Source of the DNA: Ariolimax columbianus
Lineage: Eukaryota; Mollusca; Gastropoda; Stylommatophora; Arionidae
Assembly (NCBI GenBank): GCA_036924085.1
Contig: JAVGWX010000003.1
Span: 122,745,468 to 122,809,467, forward strand
DNA length: 64,000 nt
Direction: 5' to 3'
The translations under genes were made by a program, and so were the position numbers. The notes beneath the pieces were generated by a model. That model was not told the origin of the DNA. It made no database searches and worked only from the letters and a program-made list of their open reading frames with translations. The number at the start of each line of letters is the position of its first letter. The first letter of the stretch is position 1. This document shows, one piece after another, positions 1 through 10,680 of the stretch.

Positions 1-970
1 CCGTATTTACATAGTCGTTCAATCGGGGGGCAGGTAAATAGGGGGGGGGGGCGTTATACTCGTCTAGGGTGTTACTAAAGATACGTTATTCAAATCCTAG
101 ACGAGATTTATTTTTTGTTCGTGTCATTTTCTTTTTAAAATATGATTGACACTTTTAACATCAATACATTCCATTTGATAATGACGTCATCTTTGGATAA
201 CATCAGGGACATAAAATAACAAAAAAAACGAAAGAAAGTCAATAGACAATAAACGGACAATGCACTCTTGTGATGGAAGATGGTTGGGGAAGGGGGATTC
301 GCGGGTTGTAGAAGTCGAGGCAAAAAATAGACAGGGAAAGAGCGCGATTGGGATGGGTGCGAGAAGGGATCACCATTAATTGTGAATCTGCTATTTCTTC
401 TTTCATTGTGTACAGTTCGACTGGCGGGAAGATGGTCGGCACGTGACTGCTAGTGTGTGTATATTATGTATACACATACACAAAAACCGTATATCCACGC
501 ACGCACAAATACACGCACACCCTTGTACGCACACACGTGTACCCGTGCACATACACACACACACACACACACACTAGCAGTGATTCATCCTGCCGTTTTT
601 ACCGTTAACTCTTTGATTATCGTGTATGTTTTATTTCACCAAAAGAGTTCACAGGTCATAAACCTTCCATTTACCTCCAGTAGTTCTTTTATAGTAACAC
701 TGTTGAGATATTGCCGGAATTCGATTTTGGAGTCAACGAATGAAATCACTGATGCATGACTACATTTCCGTGACATGTTCACACGTACCCTCAGGACAAC
801 AATTTTTGCCGATATGTTTTTTCCCCGCAGTTTGTATTCCCTCGTGTAGTATCGAGTGCCAGTGGCGTCACAGAGTAGTGGTTCTTAACATATATAGACG
901 AGTACACTCATAGAGAAGTGCCAAACCTTTGCCGGTTCGGGCTCCGAAATGACATCATTAATAGCACATT
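1..970. other. Non-coding stretch with G-run and CA/TG repeat
   Basis: No exon, RNA gene or known element could be supported here. The visible structure is a poly-G run near 42-52 and a CA-rich microsatellite around 470-575 that alternates CACA and GTGT. Short open frames across the CA repeat are low-complexity and have no protein-like composition. Confidence 0.6.
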
Positions 971-984
971 TACTGACTAATAGA

Positions 985-1262
985 CAATATCCTCACCTTG
1001 GCTTCTTAGCAACCGCTTCTGGAAGCAGATTGTTTTCATGGCAGCCTGACTAAGAAGGTGAGAGATCAACGTGATCCCCGTAGCTGTGAGCGACTCGCAG
1101 ATGAAACCAAGCATAGCACAACCGTCAGGGGGACCCCGGTCCACCTTCATCAGCACGCTCGGGATGTGAGGAAAGCTACAACAACCCGCCACTTAACGTC
1201 CTTTTTAGGGCGCACAAAAGAGTAATCCTACTCATTGTGGGCATTCAACAACAACAACAACG
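985..1262 (+). repeat. Dispersed repeat family A, copy 1, (CAA)n tail
   Basis: This segment is the reverse complement of segments at 6247-6600 and 9268-9560. Shared landmarks, read in the opposite sense, are GATGAAGGTGGACCGGGGTC, a 'GTGTCGCTCAC' box and a 'GGACGTTAAGTGGCGGG' box. This copy ends in CAACAACAACAACAACG, so in this orientation it looks like a retroposon with a (CAA)n tail. It could be a SINE or the 3' end of a LINE. No coding potential was seen. Confidence 0.65.
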
Positions 1263-1980
1263 AAATAGCAGTTATCGATAGACACCATTGGACATCTTTG
1301 CCTATATATGATCAGATCACGTTTTCATCAGATTATTTTCAACAAATCAAAAGACCTTCCTGAAAAGTGGTTTCTTCTCGTTAGTCGCTCTTTTTCTATC
1401 TCTGGGGATATAGATGTCATTTTTTATATACTTACAATCGAGTGTGCAGACACGGAGCAGATTGTTATGTATCGTCTGTGCATGATTGAGGGGCTTCCTC
1501 CTATTGGCTTTCATGCAGGCCAATATTGGGTAGGCGTTTTGTTACTTCTAGAATTTTTAGTCGGAAAGCCGCTAACAGCTTGGTCTTTTCGATTGTCAAC
1601 TGCCAAGTATTCTTTAATGCCCACAACATGAACACGGGACTTCCAAGTTTATCGATCGTATCAGAAAGGACTAGGCGTCTGATCGCACCTTCTTTGAGAC
1701 AAGGGTATGCTTAAAACTTGCCCGAATCGAACACCCACAGTATCGCATTTTCGTTAGTTCGTTTCTTGAGAGACGATCGGCTTAACGCCCAGCTACAGCG
1801 ACCTTCACTTCTCGGAGAAAAAGTAGAACGCGCACAAGAGGAGGATATCGCTATAAGTTCGGTGATAGCATTAAGAGCGGGACTTGAATGTTTCTCAGAC
1901 TGCACCAGGAGACAAAGGAAATCCGAAAACCATTGCAGACGACATTGGATATAGAGATAGCAACTGAACTGATGCATTTT
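1263..1980. other. Unassigned stretch between repeat A and LINE H
   Basis: Several short open frames occur on both strands, but none has a recognisable domain, splice context or bias. The right part (about 1640-1980) may be a decayed upstream portion of the LINE that is readable from 1985, but the translation is too broken to claim this. Confidence 0.4.
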
Positions 1981-1984
1981 CCCC

Positions 1985-2418
1985 GTGGTGACCTATGGAT
2001 GTGAAACATGGACGATTACAAAAAGCAATAAGAGCGAAGATCTGTGCTTTTGAAACGCAGTGCTACAGAAGAGTCCTGAAAATCTCGTAGACAAAGAAGA
2101 AAAAAAAACAAATCCATCCGACAGGACCTGAATGTAGAGGAGAATTAACTCATAAATGATGAAATGACACGAAAACTTAGGTTTTTTTGGACACGTCAAA
2201 CGACACAACGGACTGGAGAGAGCGGTTATGGAAGGCATGGTCACTAAAAAGAGAAGCAATGGCCGACCGAGAATACGATGGACTCAGGACATCAAGGAGA
2301 CGCTGAATTTGATCTTGGAGCAGGCCGGAAGACTGGCGAAAGATTGAGTTTCCTACAGACAGGCTATCATGAGAGCGAAGTCCTGCAAAGGACATGATAC
2401 ATGATGATGATGATGAGC
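1985..2418 (+). mobile_element. LINE family H fragment (RT C-terminus), decayed
   Basis: Broken frames read as the C-terminal part of the non-LTR retrotransposon seen better at 42165-43162: a 'YGCETWTITK'-like box, then 'FGHVKRHNGLERAVMEG', then a basic 'RRPRIRWTQDI'-like stretch. It ends in a (ATG)n tail, as does the 42-kb copy. At least one stop and several frameshifts break it, so it is non-functional. It is 5'-truncated, as is typical of LINE insertions. Confidence 0.7.
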
Positions 2419-2490
2419 TGAACTGATCTGATAGGACCAGACAAGCCACATTGGTGTGAGCTGCAGTGGGACTATAAACTCGTCCATATT

Positions 2491-2734
2491 TAGCCGTGAT
2501 ATGGTGCAGTGTGATATCTCTAGAAGTTATTCTTTGACGTATAGCCCTAGCTGGCCGTGATGTGGTGCAGTGTGATATCTCTAGAAGTTATTCTCCGACG
2601 TACAGCCCTAGCTAGCCGTGATGTGGTGCAGTGTGATATCTCTAGAAGTTATTCTCCGACGTACAGCCCTAGCTAGCCGTGATGTGGTGCAGTGTGATAT
2701 CTCTAGAAGTTATTCTCTGACGTAAAGCCCTAGC
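2491..2734. repeat. 61-bp tandem repeat, 4 copies
   Basis: Four near-identical units contain GCCGTGATGTGGTGCAGTG, TATCTCTAGAAGTTATTC and GACGTA. The later copies differ at only a few positions. The array starts about 70 bp after the (ATG)n tail of a LINE fragment. Confidence 0.9.
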
Positions 2735-2786
2735 TTTCTCTTGCATCTTCGCCCTTTCATTTTCTTCCAATATGGTGTTCGAGGCT

Positions 2787-3092
2787 GGAGGTGTAGCGCA
2801 GTGAATGAGCTAACATCATCAGGGTTAGCGTACGAAAGCTGACCAAGACTGTACTCCGCCTTTAAGCGGCGGCCGTGTAAACAGGTTGCACTAGAGCAGT
2901 GTGGCTAAGGTATTAGGGAACGCAGTGTTGGATGGCAAAACTGGGTACCCAAAAAAGTCAGTTAAAGCCGGATGTGTCGGGCCGAAAGGTGCAGAAATCC
3001 ATAAAACTACGAAATGAATTGACGTCTTTTTGTAGCTGAACGCAGACGCAGAAGAAGAAAAAGAAGAAGAGAAAGAAGAAAAAAAAGAATAA
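2787..3092 (+). mobile_element. SINE family C, copy with A/G-rich (GAA)n tail
   Basis: A tRNA-like head (GGTGTAGCGCAGTG) is followed by a body shared with copies at 23329-23681, 26797-27179, 36330-36772 and 48925-49045. Body landmarks are a 'GGCTAAGG..TTAGGGAACGC' box, an 'ACTGGGTACCCAAAAAAG' box and a 'GCCGGATGTG..CGAAAGGTGCA' box. It ends in AGAAGAAGAAAAAGAAGAAG. It is non-coding. The family call is by direct comparison within this window. Confidence 0.7.
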
Positions 3093-3499
3093 TAATTCAT
3101 GAAATTATGAACAAAGCTGGGGCGCCCTACAAAGCATGGCCGCAGACCAGATGAAACGGAGTTCTTTTCCAATGTGCGAAGAAGAAGAGGACGAGTGGTA
3201 TTAAGTACGGAGTGATATCTTTTTATTTGACCTACAATATTTTTTAGATTTACCGCAACGCCTGTAAGATCTTTTATATTTTATTTTCTATTCTTTCACT
3301 CATGTGCTCCCCACTTACATTTATATCCACATTTCAAAGGTCACTATTCTCTCCAACAACTGTTTATTCATTGTTAATAATTATGTGATACGCTAACGAG
3401 TAAATATATACCATATCATGCCATGTCATGTCATGCCATGTCATGTCATGTCATTTCACGACATGCCATGCAATACCAATACAAAACAATGCAATGCAA
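3093..3499. other. Unassigned AT-rich stretch ending in a CATGT/CATGC simple repeat
   Basis: Nothing recognisable occurs between 3093 and about 3410. From 3411 to 3475 there is a short degenerate repeat of CATGT/CATGC pentamers. It is followed by a CAATA-rich bridge that leads into the 65-bp array. Confidence 0.6.
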
Positions 3500-3797
3500 T
3501 ACAATATCCTTGACTTCAGTCCGGTGGGTGCACCATATGCAATGTAGCCAACAATGGCATGCAATACAATATCCTTGACTTCAGTCCGGTGGGTGCACCG
3601 TATGCAATGTAGCCACCAATGGCATGCAATACAATATCCTTGACTTCAGTCCGGTGGGTGCACCATATACAATGTAGCCAACAATGGCATGCAATACAAT
3701 ATCCTTGACTTCAGTCCGGTGGGTGCACCATATGCAATGTAGCCAACAATGGCATGCAATACAATATCCTTGACTTCAGTCCGGTGGGTGCACCGTC
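3500..3797. repeat. 65-bp tandem repeat, about 4.5 copies
   Basis: The unit contains ATATCCTTGACTTCAGTCCG, GTGGGTGCACC and a TATGCAATGTAGCCAACAAT box. CCTTGAC recurs at 3508, 3573 and 3638, giving a 65-bp period. The last unit runs straight into the coding remnant of a minus-strand LINE at about 3797, with no visible spacer. Confidence 0.9.
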
Positions 3798-4470
3798 CGA
3801 TCCTTTGCCGTGTGGTACCATTTCGCACTCAGGTCTCTCAGCAGACCATCTCTCCATCGTACGGTGGGTAGCCGTGTGGGCATGTATGGTCACCAAACAT
3901 CGTTCTGGCTGTTCATCTGTTATCTGTCATTCGAACCACCTCGCCACACCAGTGATATTTGTGAGACAACGCGGCCTCCACGACGTCTCGAAATTTGGTG
4001 CGATCTCTGATTTCAGCTTTGTGGATTCTATCTCTGATCGAGATCCCGAAGTCACGTCTTTCCATCGCTCGCTGGATAATGGGTAGTTCCCTGCATCCGT
4101 GTTGCGTAGATTCCACACTTCACATCCGCAGATCATGTGTGAATTGAAAAAGTGTGCCCTTGCCATGGTGTTATTCAGTTGCAGGAGTATATGCTTTATG
4201 GCATTGAAGTTAGACCAGACTGCAACTTTTCATCTGGAGATTTCCAAGTCCAGGGTGTGAGAGACATGCATTTCCTGCCTCAAGTATATGTAGCCATTGA
4301 CATCTTCGACAGCCTCATTTCCCGGCTTGATCTCGCATCTGCGGCGATATGCATTTCGGAGACGTTGCGTTTTCTTTTTGTTTATCCGCAGACCGACACC
4401 TCTGCTATTTGGATGTCAATACAATTCTCATGTCGTTGATCATTCTGGCTTTTTTTCCTGATTTTTTTTT
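3798..4470 (-). mobile_element. LINE fragment, RTE-like RT C-terminal half
   Basis: Minus-strand frames read, N to C: a stretch resembling 'VVDGYVYLGQE' (about 4310-4270), 'SIKHILLQLNN' (4200), 'FNSHMICGCEVWNL' (about 4140-4100, the usual LLYGCE-W box), then 'MERRDFGISIRDRIHKAEIR' and 'VVEAALSHKYHW.GEVVRMTDNR' (about 4060-3920). This order is that of the RT thumb and C-terminal region of RTE/Jockey-like LINEs. Frameshifts are present, so it is a pseudogene. Its 3' side abuts the 65-bp array. Confidence 0.7.
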
Positions 4471-4554
4471 CTTCGCATTTTGAATTATTCTCTGTATTAT
4501 ATGTCTAACATATCAGAAGCTCTTGGCATATATGTGATATGTAACTTTAAGTGG

Positions 4555-4800
4555 AATAACGGCGGATGCTAGTCGTTAAGTGACACGGCTCACAATCCGA
4601 AGGTGCTGGGTTCGCTCTCTAATCAGCACCGGCCTTTACCACAGAGAAGCAAACTCTTAGAAAATGCAGGAGGAAGCAGACCCTTACATAACATGCATGC
4701 CGAAGTCGGAGGCACTGGGCTGACAGGCGCAAAATAAAAACATAGTGCAAAGCACACCGCTTTGAGGAATAGAGAAATAAGGAAAACGCAAATAAAAAAT
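4555..4800 (+). mobile_element. SINE family B, copy 1
   Basis: The head is tRNA-like, with CGTTAAGTGACACGGCTCAC and GGTGCTGGGTTCGCTC (a box-B-like GGTTCG). The body carries GCAGGAGGAAGCAGACCC, a 'GAAGTCGGAGGCACTGGGC' box, 'CAGGCGCAAAAT' and 'GCACACCGC', and ends in an A-rich tail. Copies lie at 7919, 24649, 35897 and, truncated or old, at 56215 and 58420. It is non-coding and presumably mobilised by a LINE. Confidence 0.8.
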
Positions 4801-5059
4801 TAAAACATTAAAAATGGAATAATATATCTAACATAACTCCAAGCAGTCACATTCATAAATTTTGAGCAAAGTAGAAATGCCCATAGCAAACACTAATGTC
4901 CCGTTTCGAAGTGTTAGAGAGACTGTTGTATTCGACCTTATCTTTTTTATTAGAGTGGCCAGGTGCGTTCCTTGTTGCTTGTCATTCAGTAACAGTTTTC
5001 CAGGTACCAATTTACAGCTGAGTCAACTGAAGAGTGTTGATAGAAGAGATCGAAACCGA

Positions 5060-5262
5060 TACCTTTACCCTGGGAAGTGAACTCTTTACCAATTTGCTGC
5101 TCGTGAATATTTGGTAAATATATATAAAAAAAGGTTACACGCACAAGGTCGACCACGTGTCAGATGGATAGATGATACAACATGAGTACATACAACACAG
5201 ACTTGCAAAGATTGACGCAATACACTTGGCGCAAGAAAATCAATCTCAGCTTCCTACTGTGT
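5060..5262 (+). mobile_element. LINE family I C-terminal scrap
   Basis: The plus-strand frame around 5145-5245 reads 'RPRVRWIDDTT' followed by a broken 'LGARK' tail. This matches the last part of the better-preserved copy at 54877-55345 ('RWVDDIRVNM', then the tail encoding 'HLAQDR'). It is short and broken. It is called by similarity to that copy only. Confidence 0.5.
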
Positions 5263-5279
5263 TTATATATATATAGACT

Positions 5280-5685
5280 CTCTTAGATCAATCAATCAAA
5301 GCCTGTTGCTCCTCTTGTGTGCAATTCGTTGACAGCACCCCGTCAACAGTCACTGACTGCCCTGGTATGCTCTTTCTATTTCTCCAGGTGCAATATTTAA
5401 ATCTCTATTCATCTTGTTTCCGAAGGCCCTACCTTTCACAGGGCCGTTTCCTTTTGCTGTTGTCAGTGTTTTCGTAACCACCGTTGTTTTGATAGATTTG
5501 GGTGGTCGGTCCTGACCATTCCCAAGGCCGTTTCCTTTTGCTATGTTGTCAGTGTTTTCGTAACCACCTTTGTTTTGATAGATTTGGGTCGTCGGTCCTG
5601 ACCAGACTCCATTACACCTTAGGTCAAACGTTTGAGGACACTTGTTGGTCGAGGAATGAGCAGAATAGAAAACGTGTAACATTCA
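5280..5685 (-). mobile_element. RTE-like LINE 3' end with (TCAA)n tail and an internal duplication
   Basis: The right-to-left frame ends in a segment like 'NIAPGEIERAYQGS', then a remnant of the C-terminus and TCAATCAATCAAA (TTGATTGA on the minus strand). The copy at 57918-58345 has the same layout. Inside it a segment of about 90 bp is tandemly duplicated (5441-5610, carrying GGCCGTTTCCTTTTGCT and TTTGTTTTGATAGATTTGGG twice). The reading frame stays open for 110 codons, but this is a fragment. Confidence 0.55.
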
Positions 5686-6150
5686 CGGTGAACGCTTTCT
5701 GTGACGTGTTCCATGTTTGTGCAACGAACGGGAGAGCCTGGTATTTCCTGCCTAGCATCCGACTATTAAGTTCAGGCCAGGCATACACTACAGTAATTTC
5801 TAGTCAATTGTCCCACAATTCCTGAAGTTGGTAAGGAGGAGACAGATTATTGGATGGACGCCCATAGCAGGAGCTGTTTGGTGAGTTCAAGTGTAACCCT
5901 GTGTTACGAGGAGAAGGCATGTGTTTAAATTGTACGAGTTATAATTATCAATGATTGAGTTTTTCATACGGTATGCCTTCCAGTAAACCTAGCTGTTAAC
6001 AGGAACGGAATAACAAATATTGAACACAGGACGGCAAGGTAGGAAACTGGCCAGTCAACTGCGACCTAGTACAATTCATTATCTGAACTCTTTAACATTT
6101 TAGTCTCAACAGCTATCTGCTATGGAATTTATTTTACCCAAATGCAGGTG
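5686..6150. other. Unassigned stretch
   Basis: No element, exon or RNA gene can be supported here. From about 6150 the sequence passes into the T/G-rich degenerate array. Confidence 0.5.
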
Positions 6151-7570
6151 TTTTTGAATTAGTAGGTTGTGGTGTTTGTATGTTGGTAGGTAGAAGCGTT
6201 TATGTACTGGTAGGTAGAAATGTTTATATATTAGTAGGTTGTTGTTTGCGAATGCTCACAATGAGTAGGTTGCTCTTCTGTGTCCCCTGAAAAGGACGTT
6301 AAGTGGCGGGTTGCAGTAGCTTTCCTCACATCCTTAGTGTACTGATGAAGGTGGACCGGGGTCCTCCAGGTGGTTGTGCTATGCTTGACTTCATCTGCGT
6401 GTCGCTCACTACTTCGGGGATCACGTCGAACCTCAACTTGTTAGACAGACTGTTGTTCTCGACAACAGCCCGTTTCCAGGAAGACCAACAAGGAGGTAAG
6501 GTGAGGGCCTTGGCCAGTATATTTCTCCTGACCTTGGCTAACATTCTTTGATCAGTGTGTTTTGCCTGACCATACGTTAGCCTCACCGTCCCCATATTGG
6601 TAGGTAGAGGTGTTTACACATTGGTAAATTTTGGCGTTTATATATTGGTAGGTAGACGTGTTTATATATTGGTGGGTAGACGTGTTTATATATTGGTGGG
6701 TAGAAATATTTATATATTGGTGGGTAGAAGAGTTTTTATAATGATAGATTCTGGTGTTCTAAAACAGGTAAAATGGAGGTGTTGATAATATTGATCGATG
6801 TAGATATTTTCATTTTGTAAATTGTAGATGGTTATTGATATTCGTAGATGTTTAGTGCTTTTATGCATTGGTAGTTAGATATTCTGTGATTTGTAATTTT
6901 CGGTATTGTTAATATTTGTAGATGGGGGTGTTTTTTTTATATTAGTAGATGGTAGCGTTTTTATGTTTGTAGATTGTGGGATTTTTAAATTGGTAGATAG
7001 TTGTGTTTTACATTTGAGTAGATTTCGTTTTTTATAATGGCATATTGTGGTGTTTTTACATTGGCATGTGGTAAAGTTTTTAATATTTGCAAACGTTTAT
7101 TTTAATAAACAGTGGTATTTTGAGATTTGTTGATGCAGATTTTAGAAACGTTTATATAGAAACGTTTATATAGACACATTGCAGTGTTGCTAAATTGGTA
7201 GTTGTAATCATATAGATATATATATAGATATGGTGTTTTTATATTGATGGTGGTTTTTAAATAGATCGATATTTGTGTGTGTATATAGATGGTGCTGTTT
7301 TTAATAAATGGTCAGTTTTATATATACACTGATGGTGTTTTTATGTAGATGGTGCTATTTTTAATATATTGTGTTTTTTATATCGATAGATGGTGGTGTT
7401 TTTGTAAAGATAGATGGTGGTGTTTTTATATAAATAGGTGTTTTTATGTTGGTAGTTTGTGTTTTTATGTTGGTAGTTTGTGTTTTAGTAGACAGTGTTT
7501 TTATGTTAGCAGATGGTGTTTTATGTTAGTATATGGTGTTTTTTGTTGGTAGATGGTGTTTTTATGTGAT
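6150..7570. repeat. Degenerate T/G-rich tandem array, interrupted by repeat A
   Basis: The array has diverged units of about 24 bp around 'TTGGTAGGTAGA.GTGTTTATA', best at 6597-6735. They decay rightwards into 'GATGGTGGTGTTTTTATA'-type units to about 7570. The same motif occurs left of 6247 (6180-6235), so the repeat A copy at 6247-6595 appears to sit inside an older array. Small frames such as 6597-6785 encode only the repeat. Confidence 0.75.
6247..6595 (-). repeat. Dispersed repeat family A, copy 2
   Basis: It matches copies 1 and 3 over the whole block from CGAATGCTCACAATGAGTAG to the CTTGGCTAACATTC region. The copy is flanked on both sides by the GTAGGTAGA tandem units. Its far end (6520-6595) matches a fourth fragment at 39371-39450. 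Orientation is taken from the (CAA)n tail of copy 1. Confidence 0.65.
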
Positions 7571-7918
7571 ATTTGTATTATTATTATAATATATGTTCTG
7601 GTGTTTAAAAAAACGTCATTAGCTAAATGTATTTTTAGAATTGATGAAGATAGTTTTTCTGTTTTGTTGTTTGATATATTTTTGTTACCGAACTATACTT
7701 TTTGCGTTGAAGTCGTTTTAAATGAAGGCCCGGACAGTTTGGTGGAACAGCTTGAGTTTACTGATGATTTGCCTTGAGTACAATGTGAAATCTAGGACCA
7801 CGTCTATAGCTGGACCTTTACAGAACTGTTGTGTCCGAACATTTGCAGTGGCGGTTTCAGTAGCAACGATTTTACGTGATGAGGTTTGAACAACCTTCTT
7901 GTGTTATCTGTTGGGTAC
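7571..7918. other. Unassigned stretch with a small open frame
   Basis: A plus-strand frame (7553-7774) gives 'ECFK..IDEDSFSVLLFDIF'-type residues but has no splice sites or recognisable domain. It starts inside the array. I do not call a gene. Confidence 0.4.
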
Positions 7919-8094
7919 CGCGTGGGCCAGTGGTTAAGTGACACGTCTCACAACCCGAAGATGTAGGGCTCGATCCCCATCACAGCAGCAACCGTTACCC
8001 CGGGGAAGCAGACCCTTAAAAAGTAAAAAACCACAGTGCAACGCACACCGCTTTGGAAAATAGAGAAATAAGACGAACGCAAAAAAAAAAAAAA
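7919..8094 (+). mobile_element. SINE family B, copy 2 (internally deleted)
   Basis: The head CAGTGGTTAAGTGACACG and box GGGCTCGATCCCCATCACAG are followed by GTTACCCCGGGGAAGCAGAC. The body then jumps to the 3' part (CAGTGCAACGCACACCGC) and a poly-A tail. The GAAGTCGGAGGC module of other copies is missing. Confidence 0.8.
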
Positions 8095-8265
8095 ATGTCA
8101 TCTGCTGCGAAATTTTTTGAAGGTTACAGTGGTCGTATTATATTCAGCCTGGATACCACTCGGTTTGTGTATTAATTGACTCGCCCTCTACTTATGACGG
8201 AGGTTAAACATGCCATAAACTGTGAGATTGTCACTAACGTTAACTATTGACTAAGGTCTCCAACG

Positions 8266-8570
8266 ATCCCTAATGTGGAGCTGTTGGAAGCAACTAGACA
8301 TATTTTCAGTGACCATGGCGTGAGAAGAAATCGTTGGCGTTTGATAGAATACACATTAAGTAAACCAGTTGATAGGATTAGAAGACAGTCTCTGTTCTGG
8401 AAACATCAAGACAAGAGAAGTAGAGGCAGACACACACACGAAGAAGAGAGCACGAGACAACAGAGAAGGCGTGGACAGAACTGGAACGTATGGCATAGGA
8501 CATGAAGACTGGTGTTTATTTGTGGAAAACCTGTCCTCCGCAGGGAGTTGAATGGTTTTGATTGATTGAT
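8266..8570 (+). mobile_element. RTE LINE C-terminal fragment
   Basis: The frame at 8275 reads 'RRNRWRLIEYTLSKPVDRI' then 'RQSLFWKHQDKRSRGR', the well-known RTE-type end 'RWIGHTLRKP..I.RQ.L.W.PQGKR.RGRP'. After a shift a second frame ends 'VENLSSAGS' before a stop, again the usual RTE terminus. The 3' tail is TGATTGATTGA. The frame is broken, so it is a dead, 5'-truncated copy. Confidence 0.75.
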
Positions 8571-9267
8571 GGAGTTAATATAATAGATAGTATCGCTAGT
8601 TTTCTCGTGCCAACGTGTGTAAGCCCAGTCTAGGTTTCTCATCTTTTCATAATTTTAATTCCAATTTTGTCCAACTGGAGGGCGATGAACTGAAAAAAAG
8701 TATTTAGTATATTTCGCATTGAAATATTCTGATTATAGCAGAAAGACAAGGCACAGACTGTGCAAGCGGAGAAATCCGATAAGGTGTACACAGGAATTGA
8801 TCCCAGCGACACAGTGCTGTCACTTATCAGATGCTTATTACACGTCTAGCTCCCTCTCAACGGCACGAACTATTGGAAGATCAATAACTACAAGTCGCAT
8901 CTTCACAGGAAGCCAGTATCTCAGTATTTGGTGCGGCATTTTTAATGGCTATGGTTCTATATGATGAGAATGCTAGCTTCATACACAACCCTCTTTAGTC
9001 GTCTATCACAACATGCTTGGGTGACTATATGATTCTATTCAAACCGTATACTTCTAGGAGGATGACACGGAATGATCAGTGTGTGGCAGATGATAATGAA
9101 TCCACTGCCATGCTATTGTGACGTTTAATCACTCCAGTATAGAAGGCTCCCAACACCCTGTTGTCACAGGCCAATAGTATTCTGAATTTGAGATAACCTT
9201 CTGGGTTGGCAAAGAAATCGGCAGAAATAATGCTGCGAATTTGATACTGGAATGAAAGAATGTTCAT
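8571..9267. other. Unassigned stretch
   Basis: No coding or repeat identity can be supported. The short frame 8719-8961 has no recognisable domain. Confidence 0.45.
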
Positions 9268-9562
9268 GTTGAATGCGCACAATAAATTGATTTACACTTT
9301 TGTGCGCCATGAAAAGAACATAAAGTGTCGGTTTGTTGTAGCTATCCTCACATCCCGAGCTTACTGATGATGGGGGGCCAGGGTCCTCAAGCGGTTGGAC
9401 TATGCTTGGCTTCATTTGTGTGTCGCTCACTACTACAGGGATCACGTCGATCTCTCACCTCGTTAGCAGGCGCCCATGAAAACAGCCCGTTTCCAGGGAG
9501 GACTACGGGGAAGTCGAGGTGATGGTCTTAGCCAGTATATTTTGCCTGACCCTGACTAACAT
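9268..9562 (-). repeat. Dispersed repeat family A, copy 3
   Basis: It matches copies 1 and 2 over the block from GAATGCGCACAATAAATTG through CCTCACATCCCGAGC, TTGGCTTCATTTGTGTGTCG and GAAAACAGCCCGTTTCC to the GACCCTGACTAAC region. It carries more substitutions than copy 1. It is followed directly by a LINE E tail. Confidence 0.65.
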
Positions 9563-9575
9563 GTCTGACCAGGTT

Positions 9576-9650
9576 TAACTAAACTTAACGTATTTATACT
9601 GGTTCAATTGACTCTACAGAGTCTGTATACAACCAATTTTTTGGAGGGTG
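9576..9650 (-). mobile_element. LINE family E 3' tail scrap
   Basis: The sequence TTTATACTGGTTCAATTGAC, the box 'ACAGAGTCTGTATACAACCA' and a TTAAC-type tail match the 3' ends of LINE E copies at 43689, 51571, 54350 and 61740. Only the extreme 3' end is present, so the copy is severely 5'-truncated. Confidence 0.7.
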
Positions 9651-9799
9651 GTTTAACCGATGTGCTATTCCTTTCTAATAGACTCAACCGCTAGAGCTAA
9701 TTAGATCCGCAGCCTGTTAGAAGCTATCTATAGCTGCTCTTAACAAACCACCTGGGAAAAGGTACAAATAACTTCGGTAGATTTTTAACTGTAATTTTG

Positions 9800-10016
9800 T
9801 CCTGACAGTGATCGGTAATCATACTGTTTTAGATTTCCAACTGCCAAGGAATTTTAACGTGCTCTACACTGAACACGAGAGTCCGATCTCATTACCCAGA
9901 GATCATGGGAATTTTTACCAGAAGATCCACGTAACAAAAATCCCGGCCTTCGCCGTGATTCGAACCCGCGACTCCGGGTCCCGAGGCAAACACCTTACCT
10001 CGAGACGTTAGTCTTC
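9800..10016 (-). mobile_element. tRNA-derived SINE with well-preserved box B
   Basis: On the minus strand the head (about 10012-9945) has GAGGTAAGGTGTTTGCCTCG and the perfect B-box GGGTTCGAATC. It is followed by a body with no coding potential that reaches about 9800. The first half lacks a convincing acceptor stem and box A, and no CCA-type 3' end or pairing partner is seen, so a SINE head is more likely than a functional tRNA gene. Confidence 0.55.
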
Positions 10017-10128
10017 CTTCCCAAGAATGAATAAGCAGCTATTTCCGTTATCGGAAGTGGAAGAAAGGGAAGAAGAGAACGACAATGTTGAGAAGCTGTA
10101 TTCAGGATGAGTTTATGTTGTGTCATGG

Positions 10129-10650
10129 AAATCTCGCTCTTTGGTCGTTCACATAGTTTGACGTGTTTGTTTCACCACCCCTACACAGTACACAATCTCG
10201 CTCTTTGGTCGTTCACATAGTTTGATGTGTTTGTTTGACCACCCCTACACAGTACAGAATCTCGCTCTTTGGTCGTTCACATAGTTTGATGTGTTGGTTT
10301 GACCACCCCTACACAGTACACAATCTCGCTCTTTGGTCGTTCACATAGTTTGATGTGTTTGTTTGACCACCCCTACACTGTACACAATCTCGCTCTTTGG
10401 TCGTTCACATAGTTTGATGTGTTTGTTTGACCACCCCTACACAGTACACAATCTCGCTCTTTGGTCTTTCACATAGTTTGATGTGTTTGTTTGACCACCC
10501 CTACACAGTACACAATCTCGCTCTTTGGTCGTTCACATAGTTTGATGTGTTTGTTTGACCACCCCTACACAGTACACAATCTCGCTCTTTGGTCGTTCAC
10601 ATAGTTTGATGTGTTTGTTTGACCACCCCGACATAGTACACACTCCCAGC
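10129..10650. repeat. 64-bp tandem repeat, about 8 copies
   Basis: The unit contains ATCTCGCTCTTTGGTCGTTC, ACATAGTTTGATGTG and ACCACCCCTACACAGTACAC. The start of ATCTCG recurs at 10131, 10195 and 10259, giving a 64-bp period. Units are nearly identical, so the array is young. It ends about 30 bp before a fold-back mariner. Confidence 0.92.
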
Positions 10651-10680
10651 TCATTCCAACACATTTTTGTGTGCAAACTA

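Noticed and set aside
9945..10012. A functional tRNA gene on the minus strand
   Set aside because: Box B is perfect, but there is no clear cloverleaf or acceptor pairing and it is followed by a SINE-type body.
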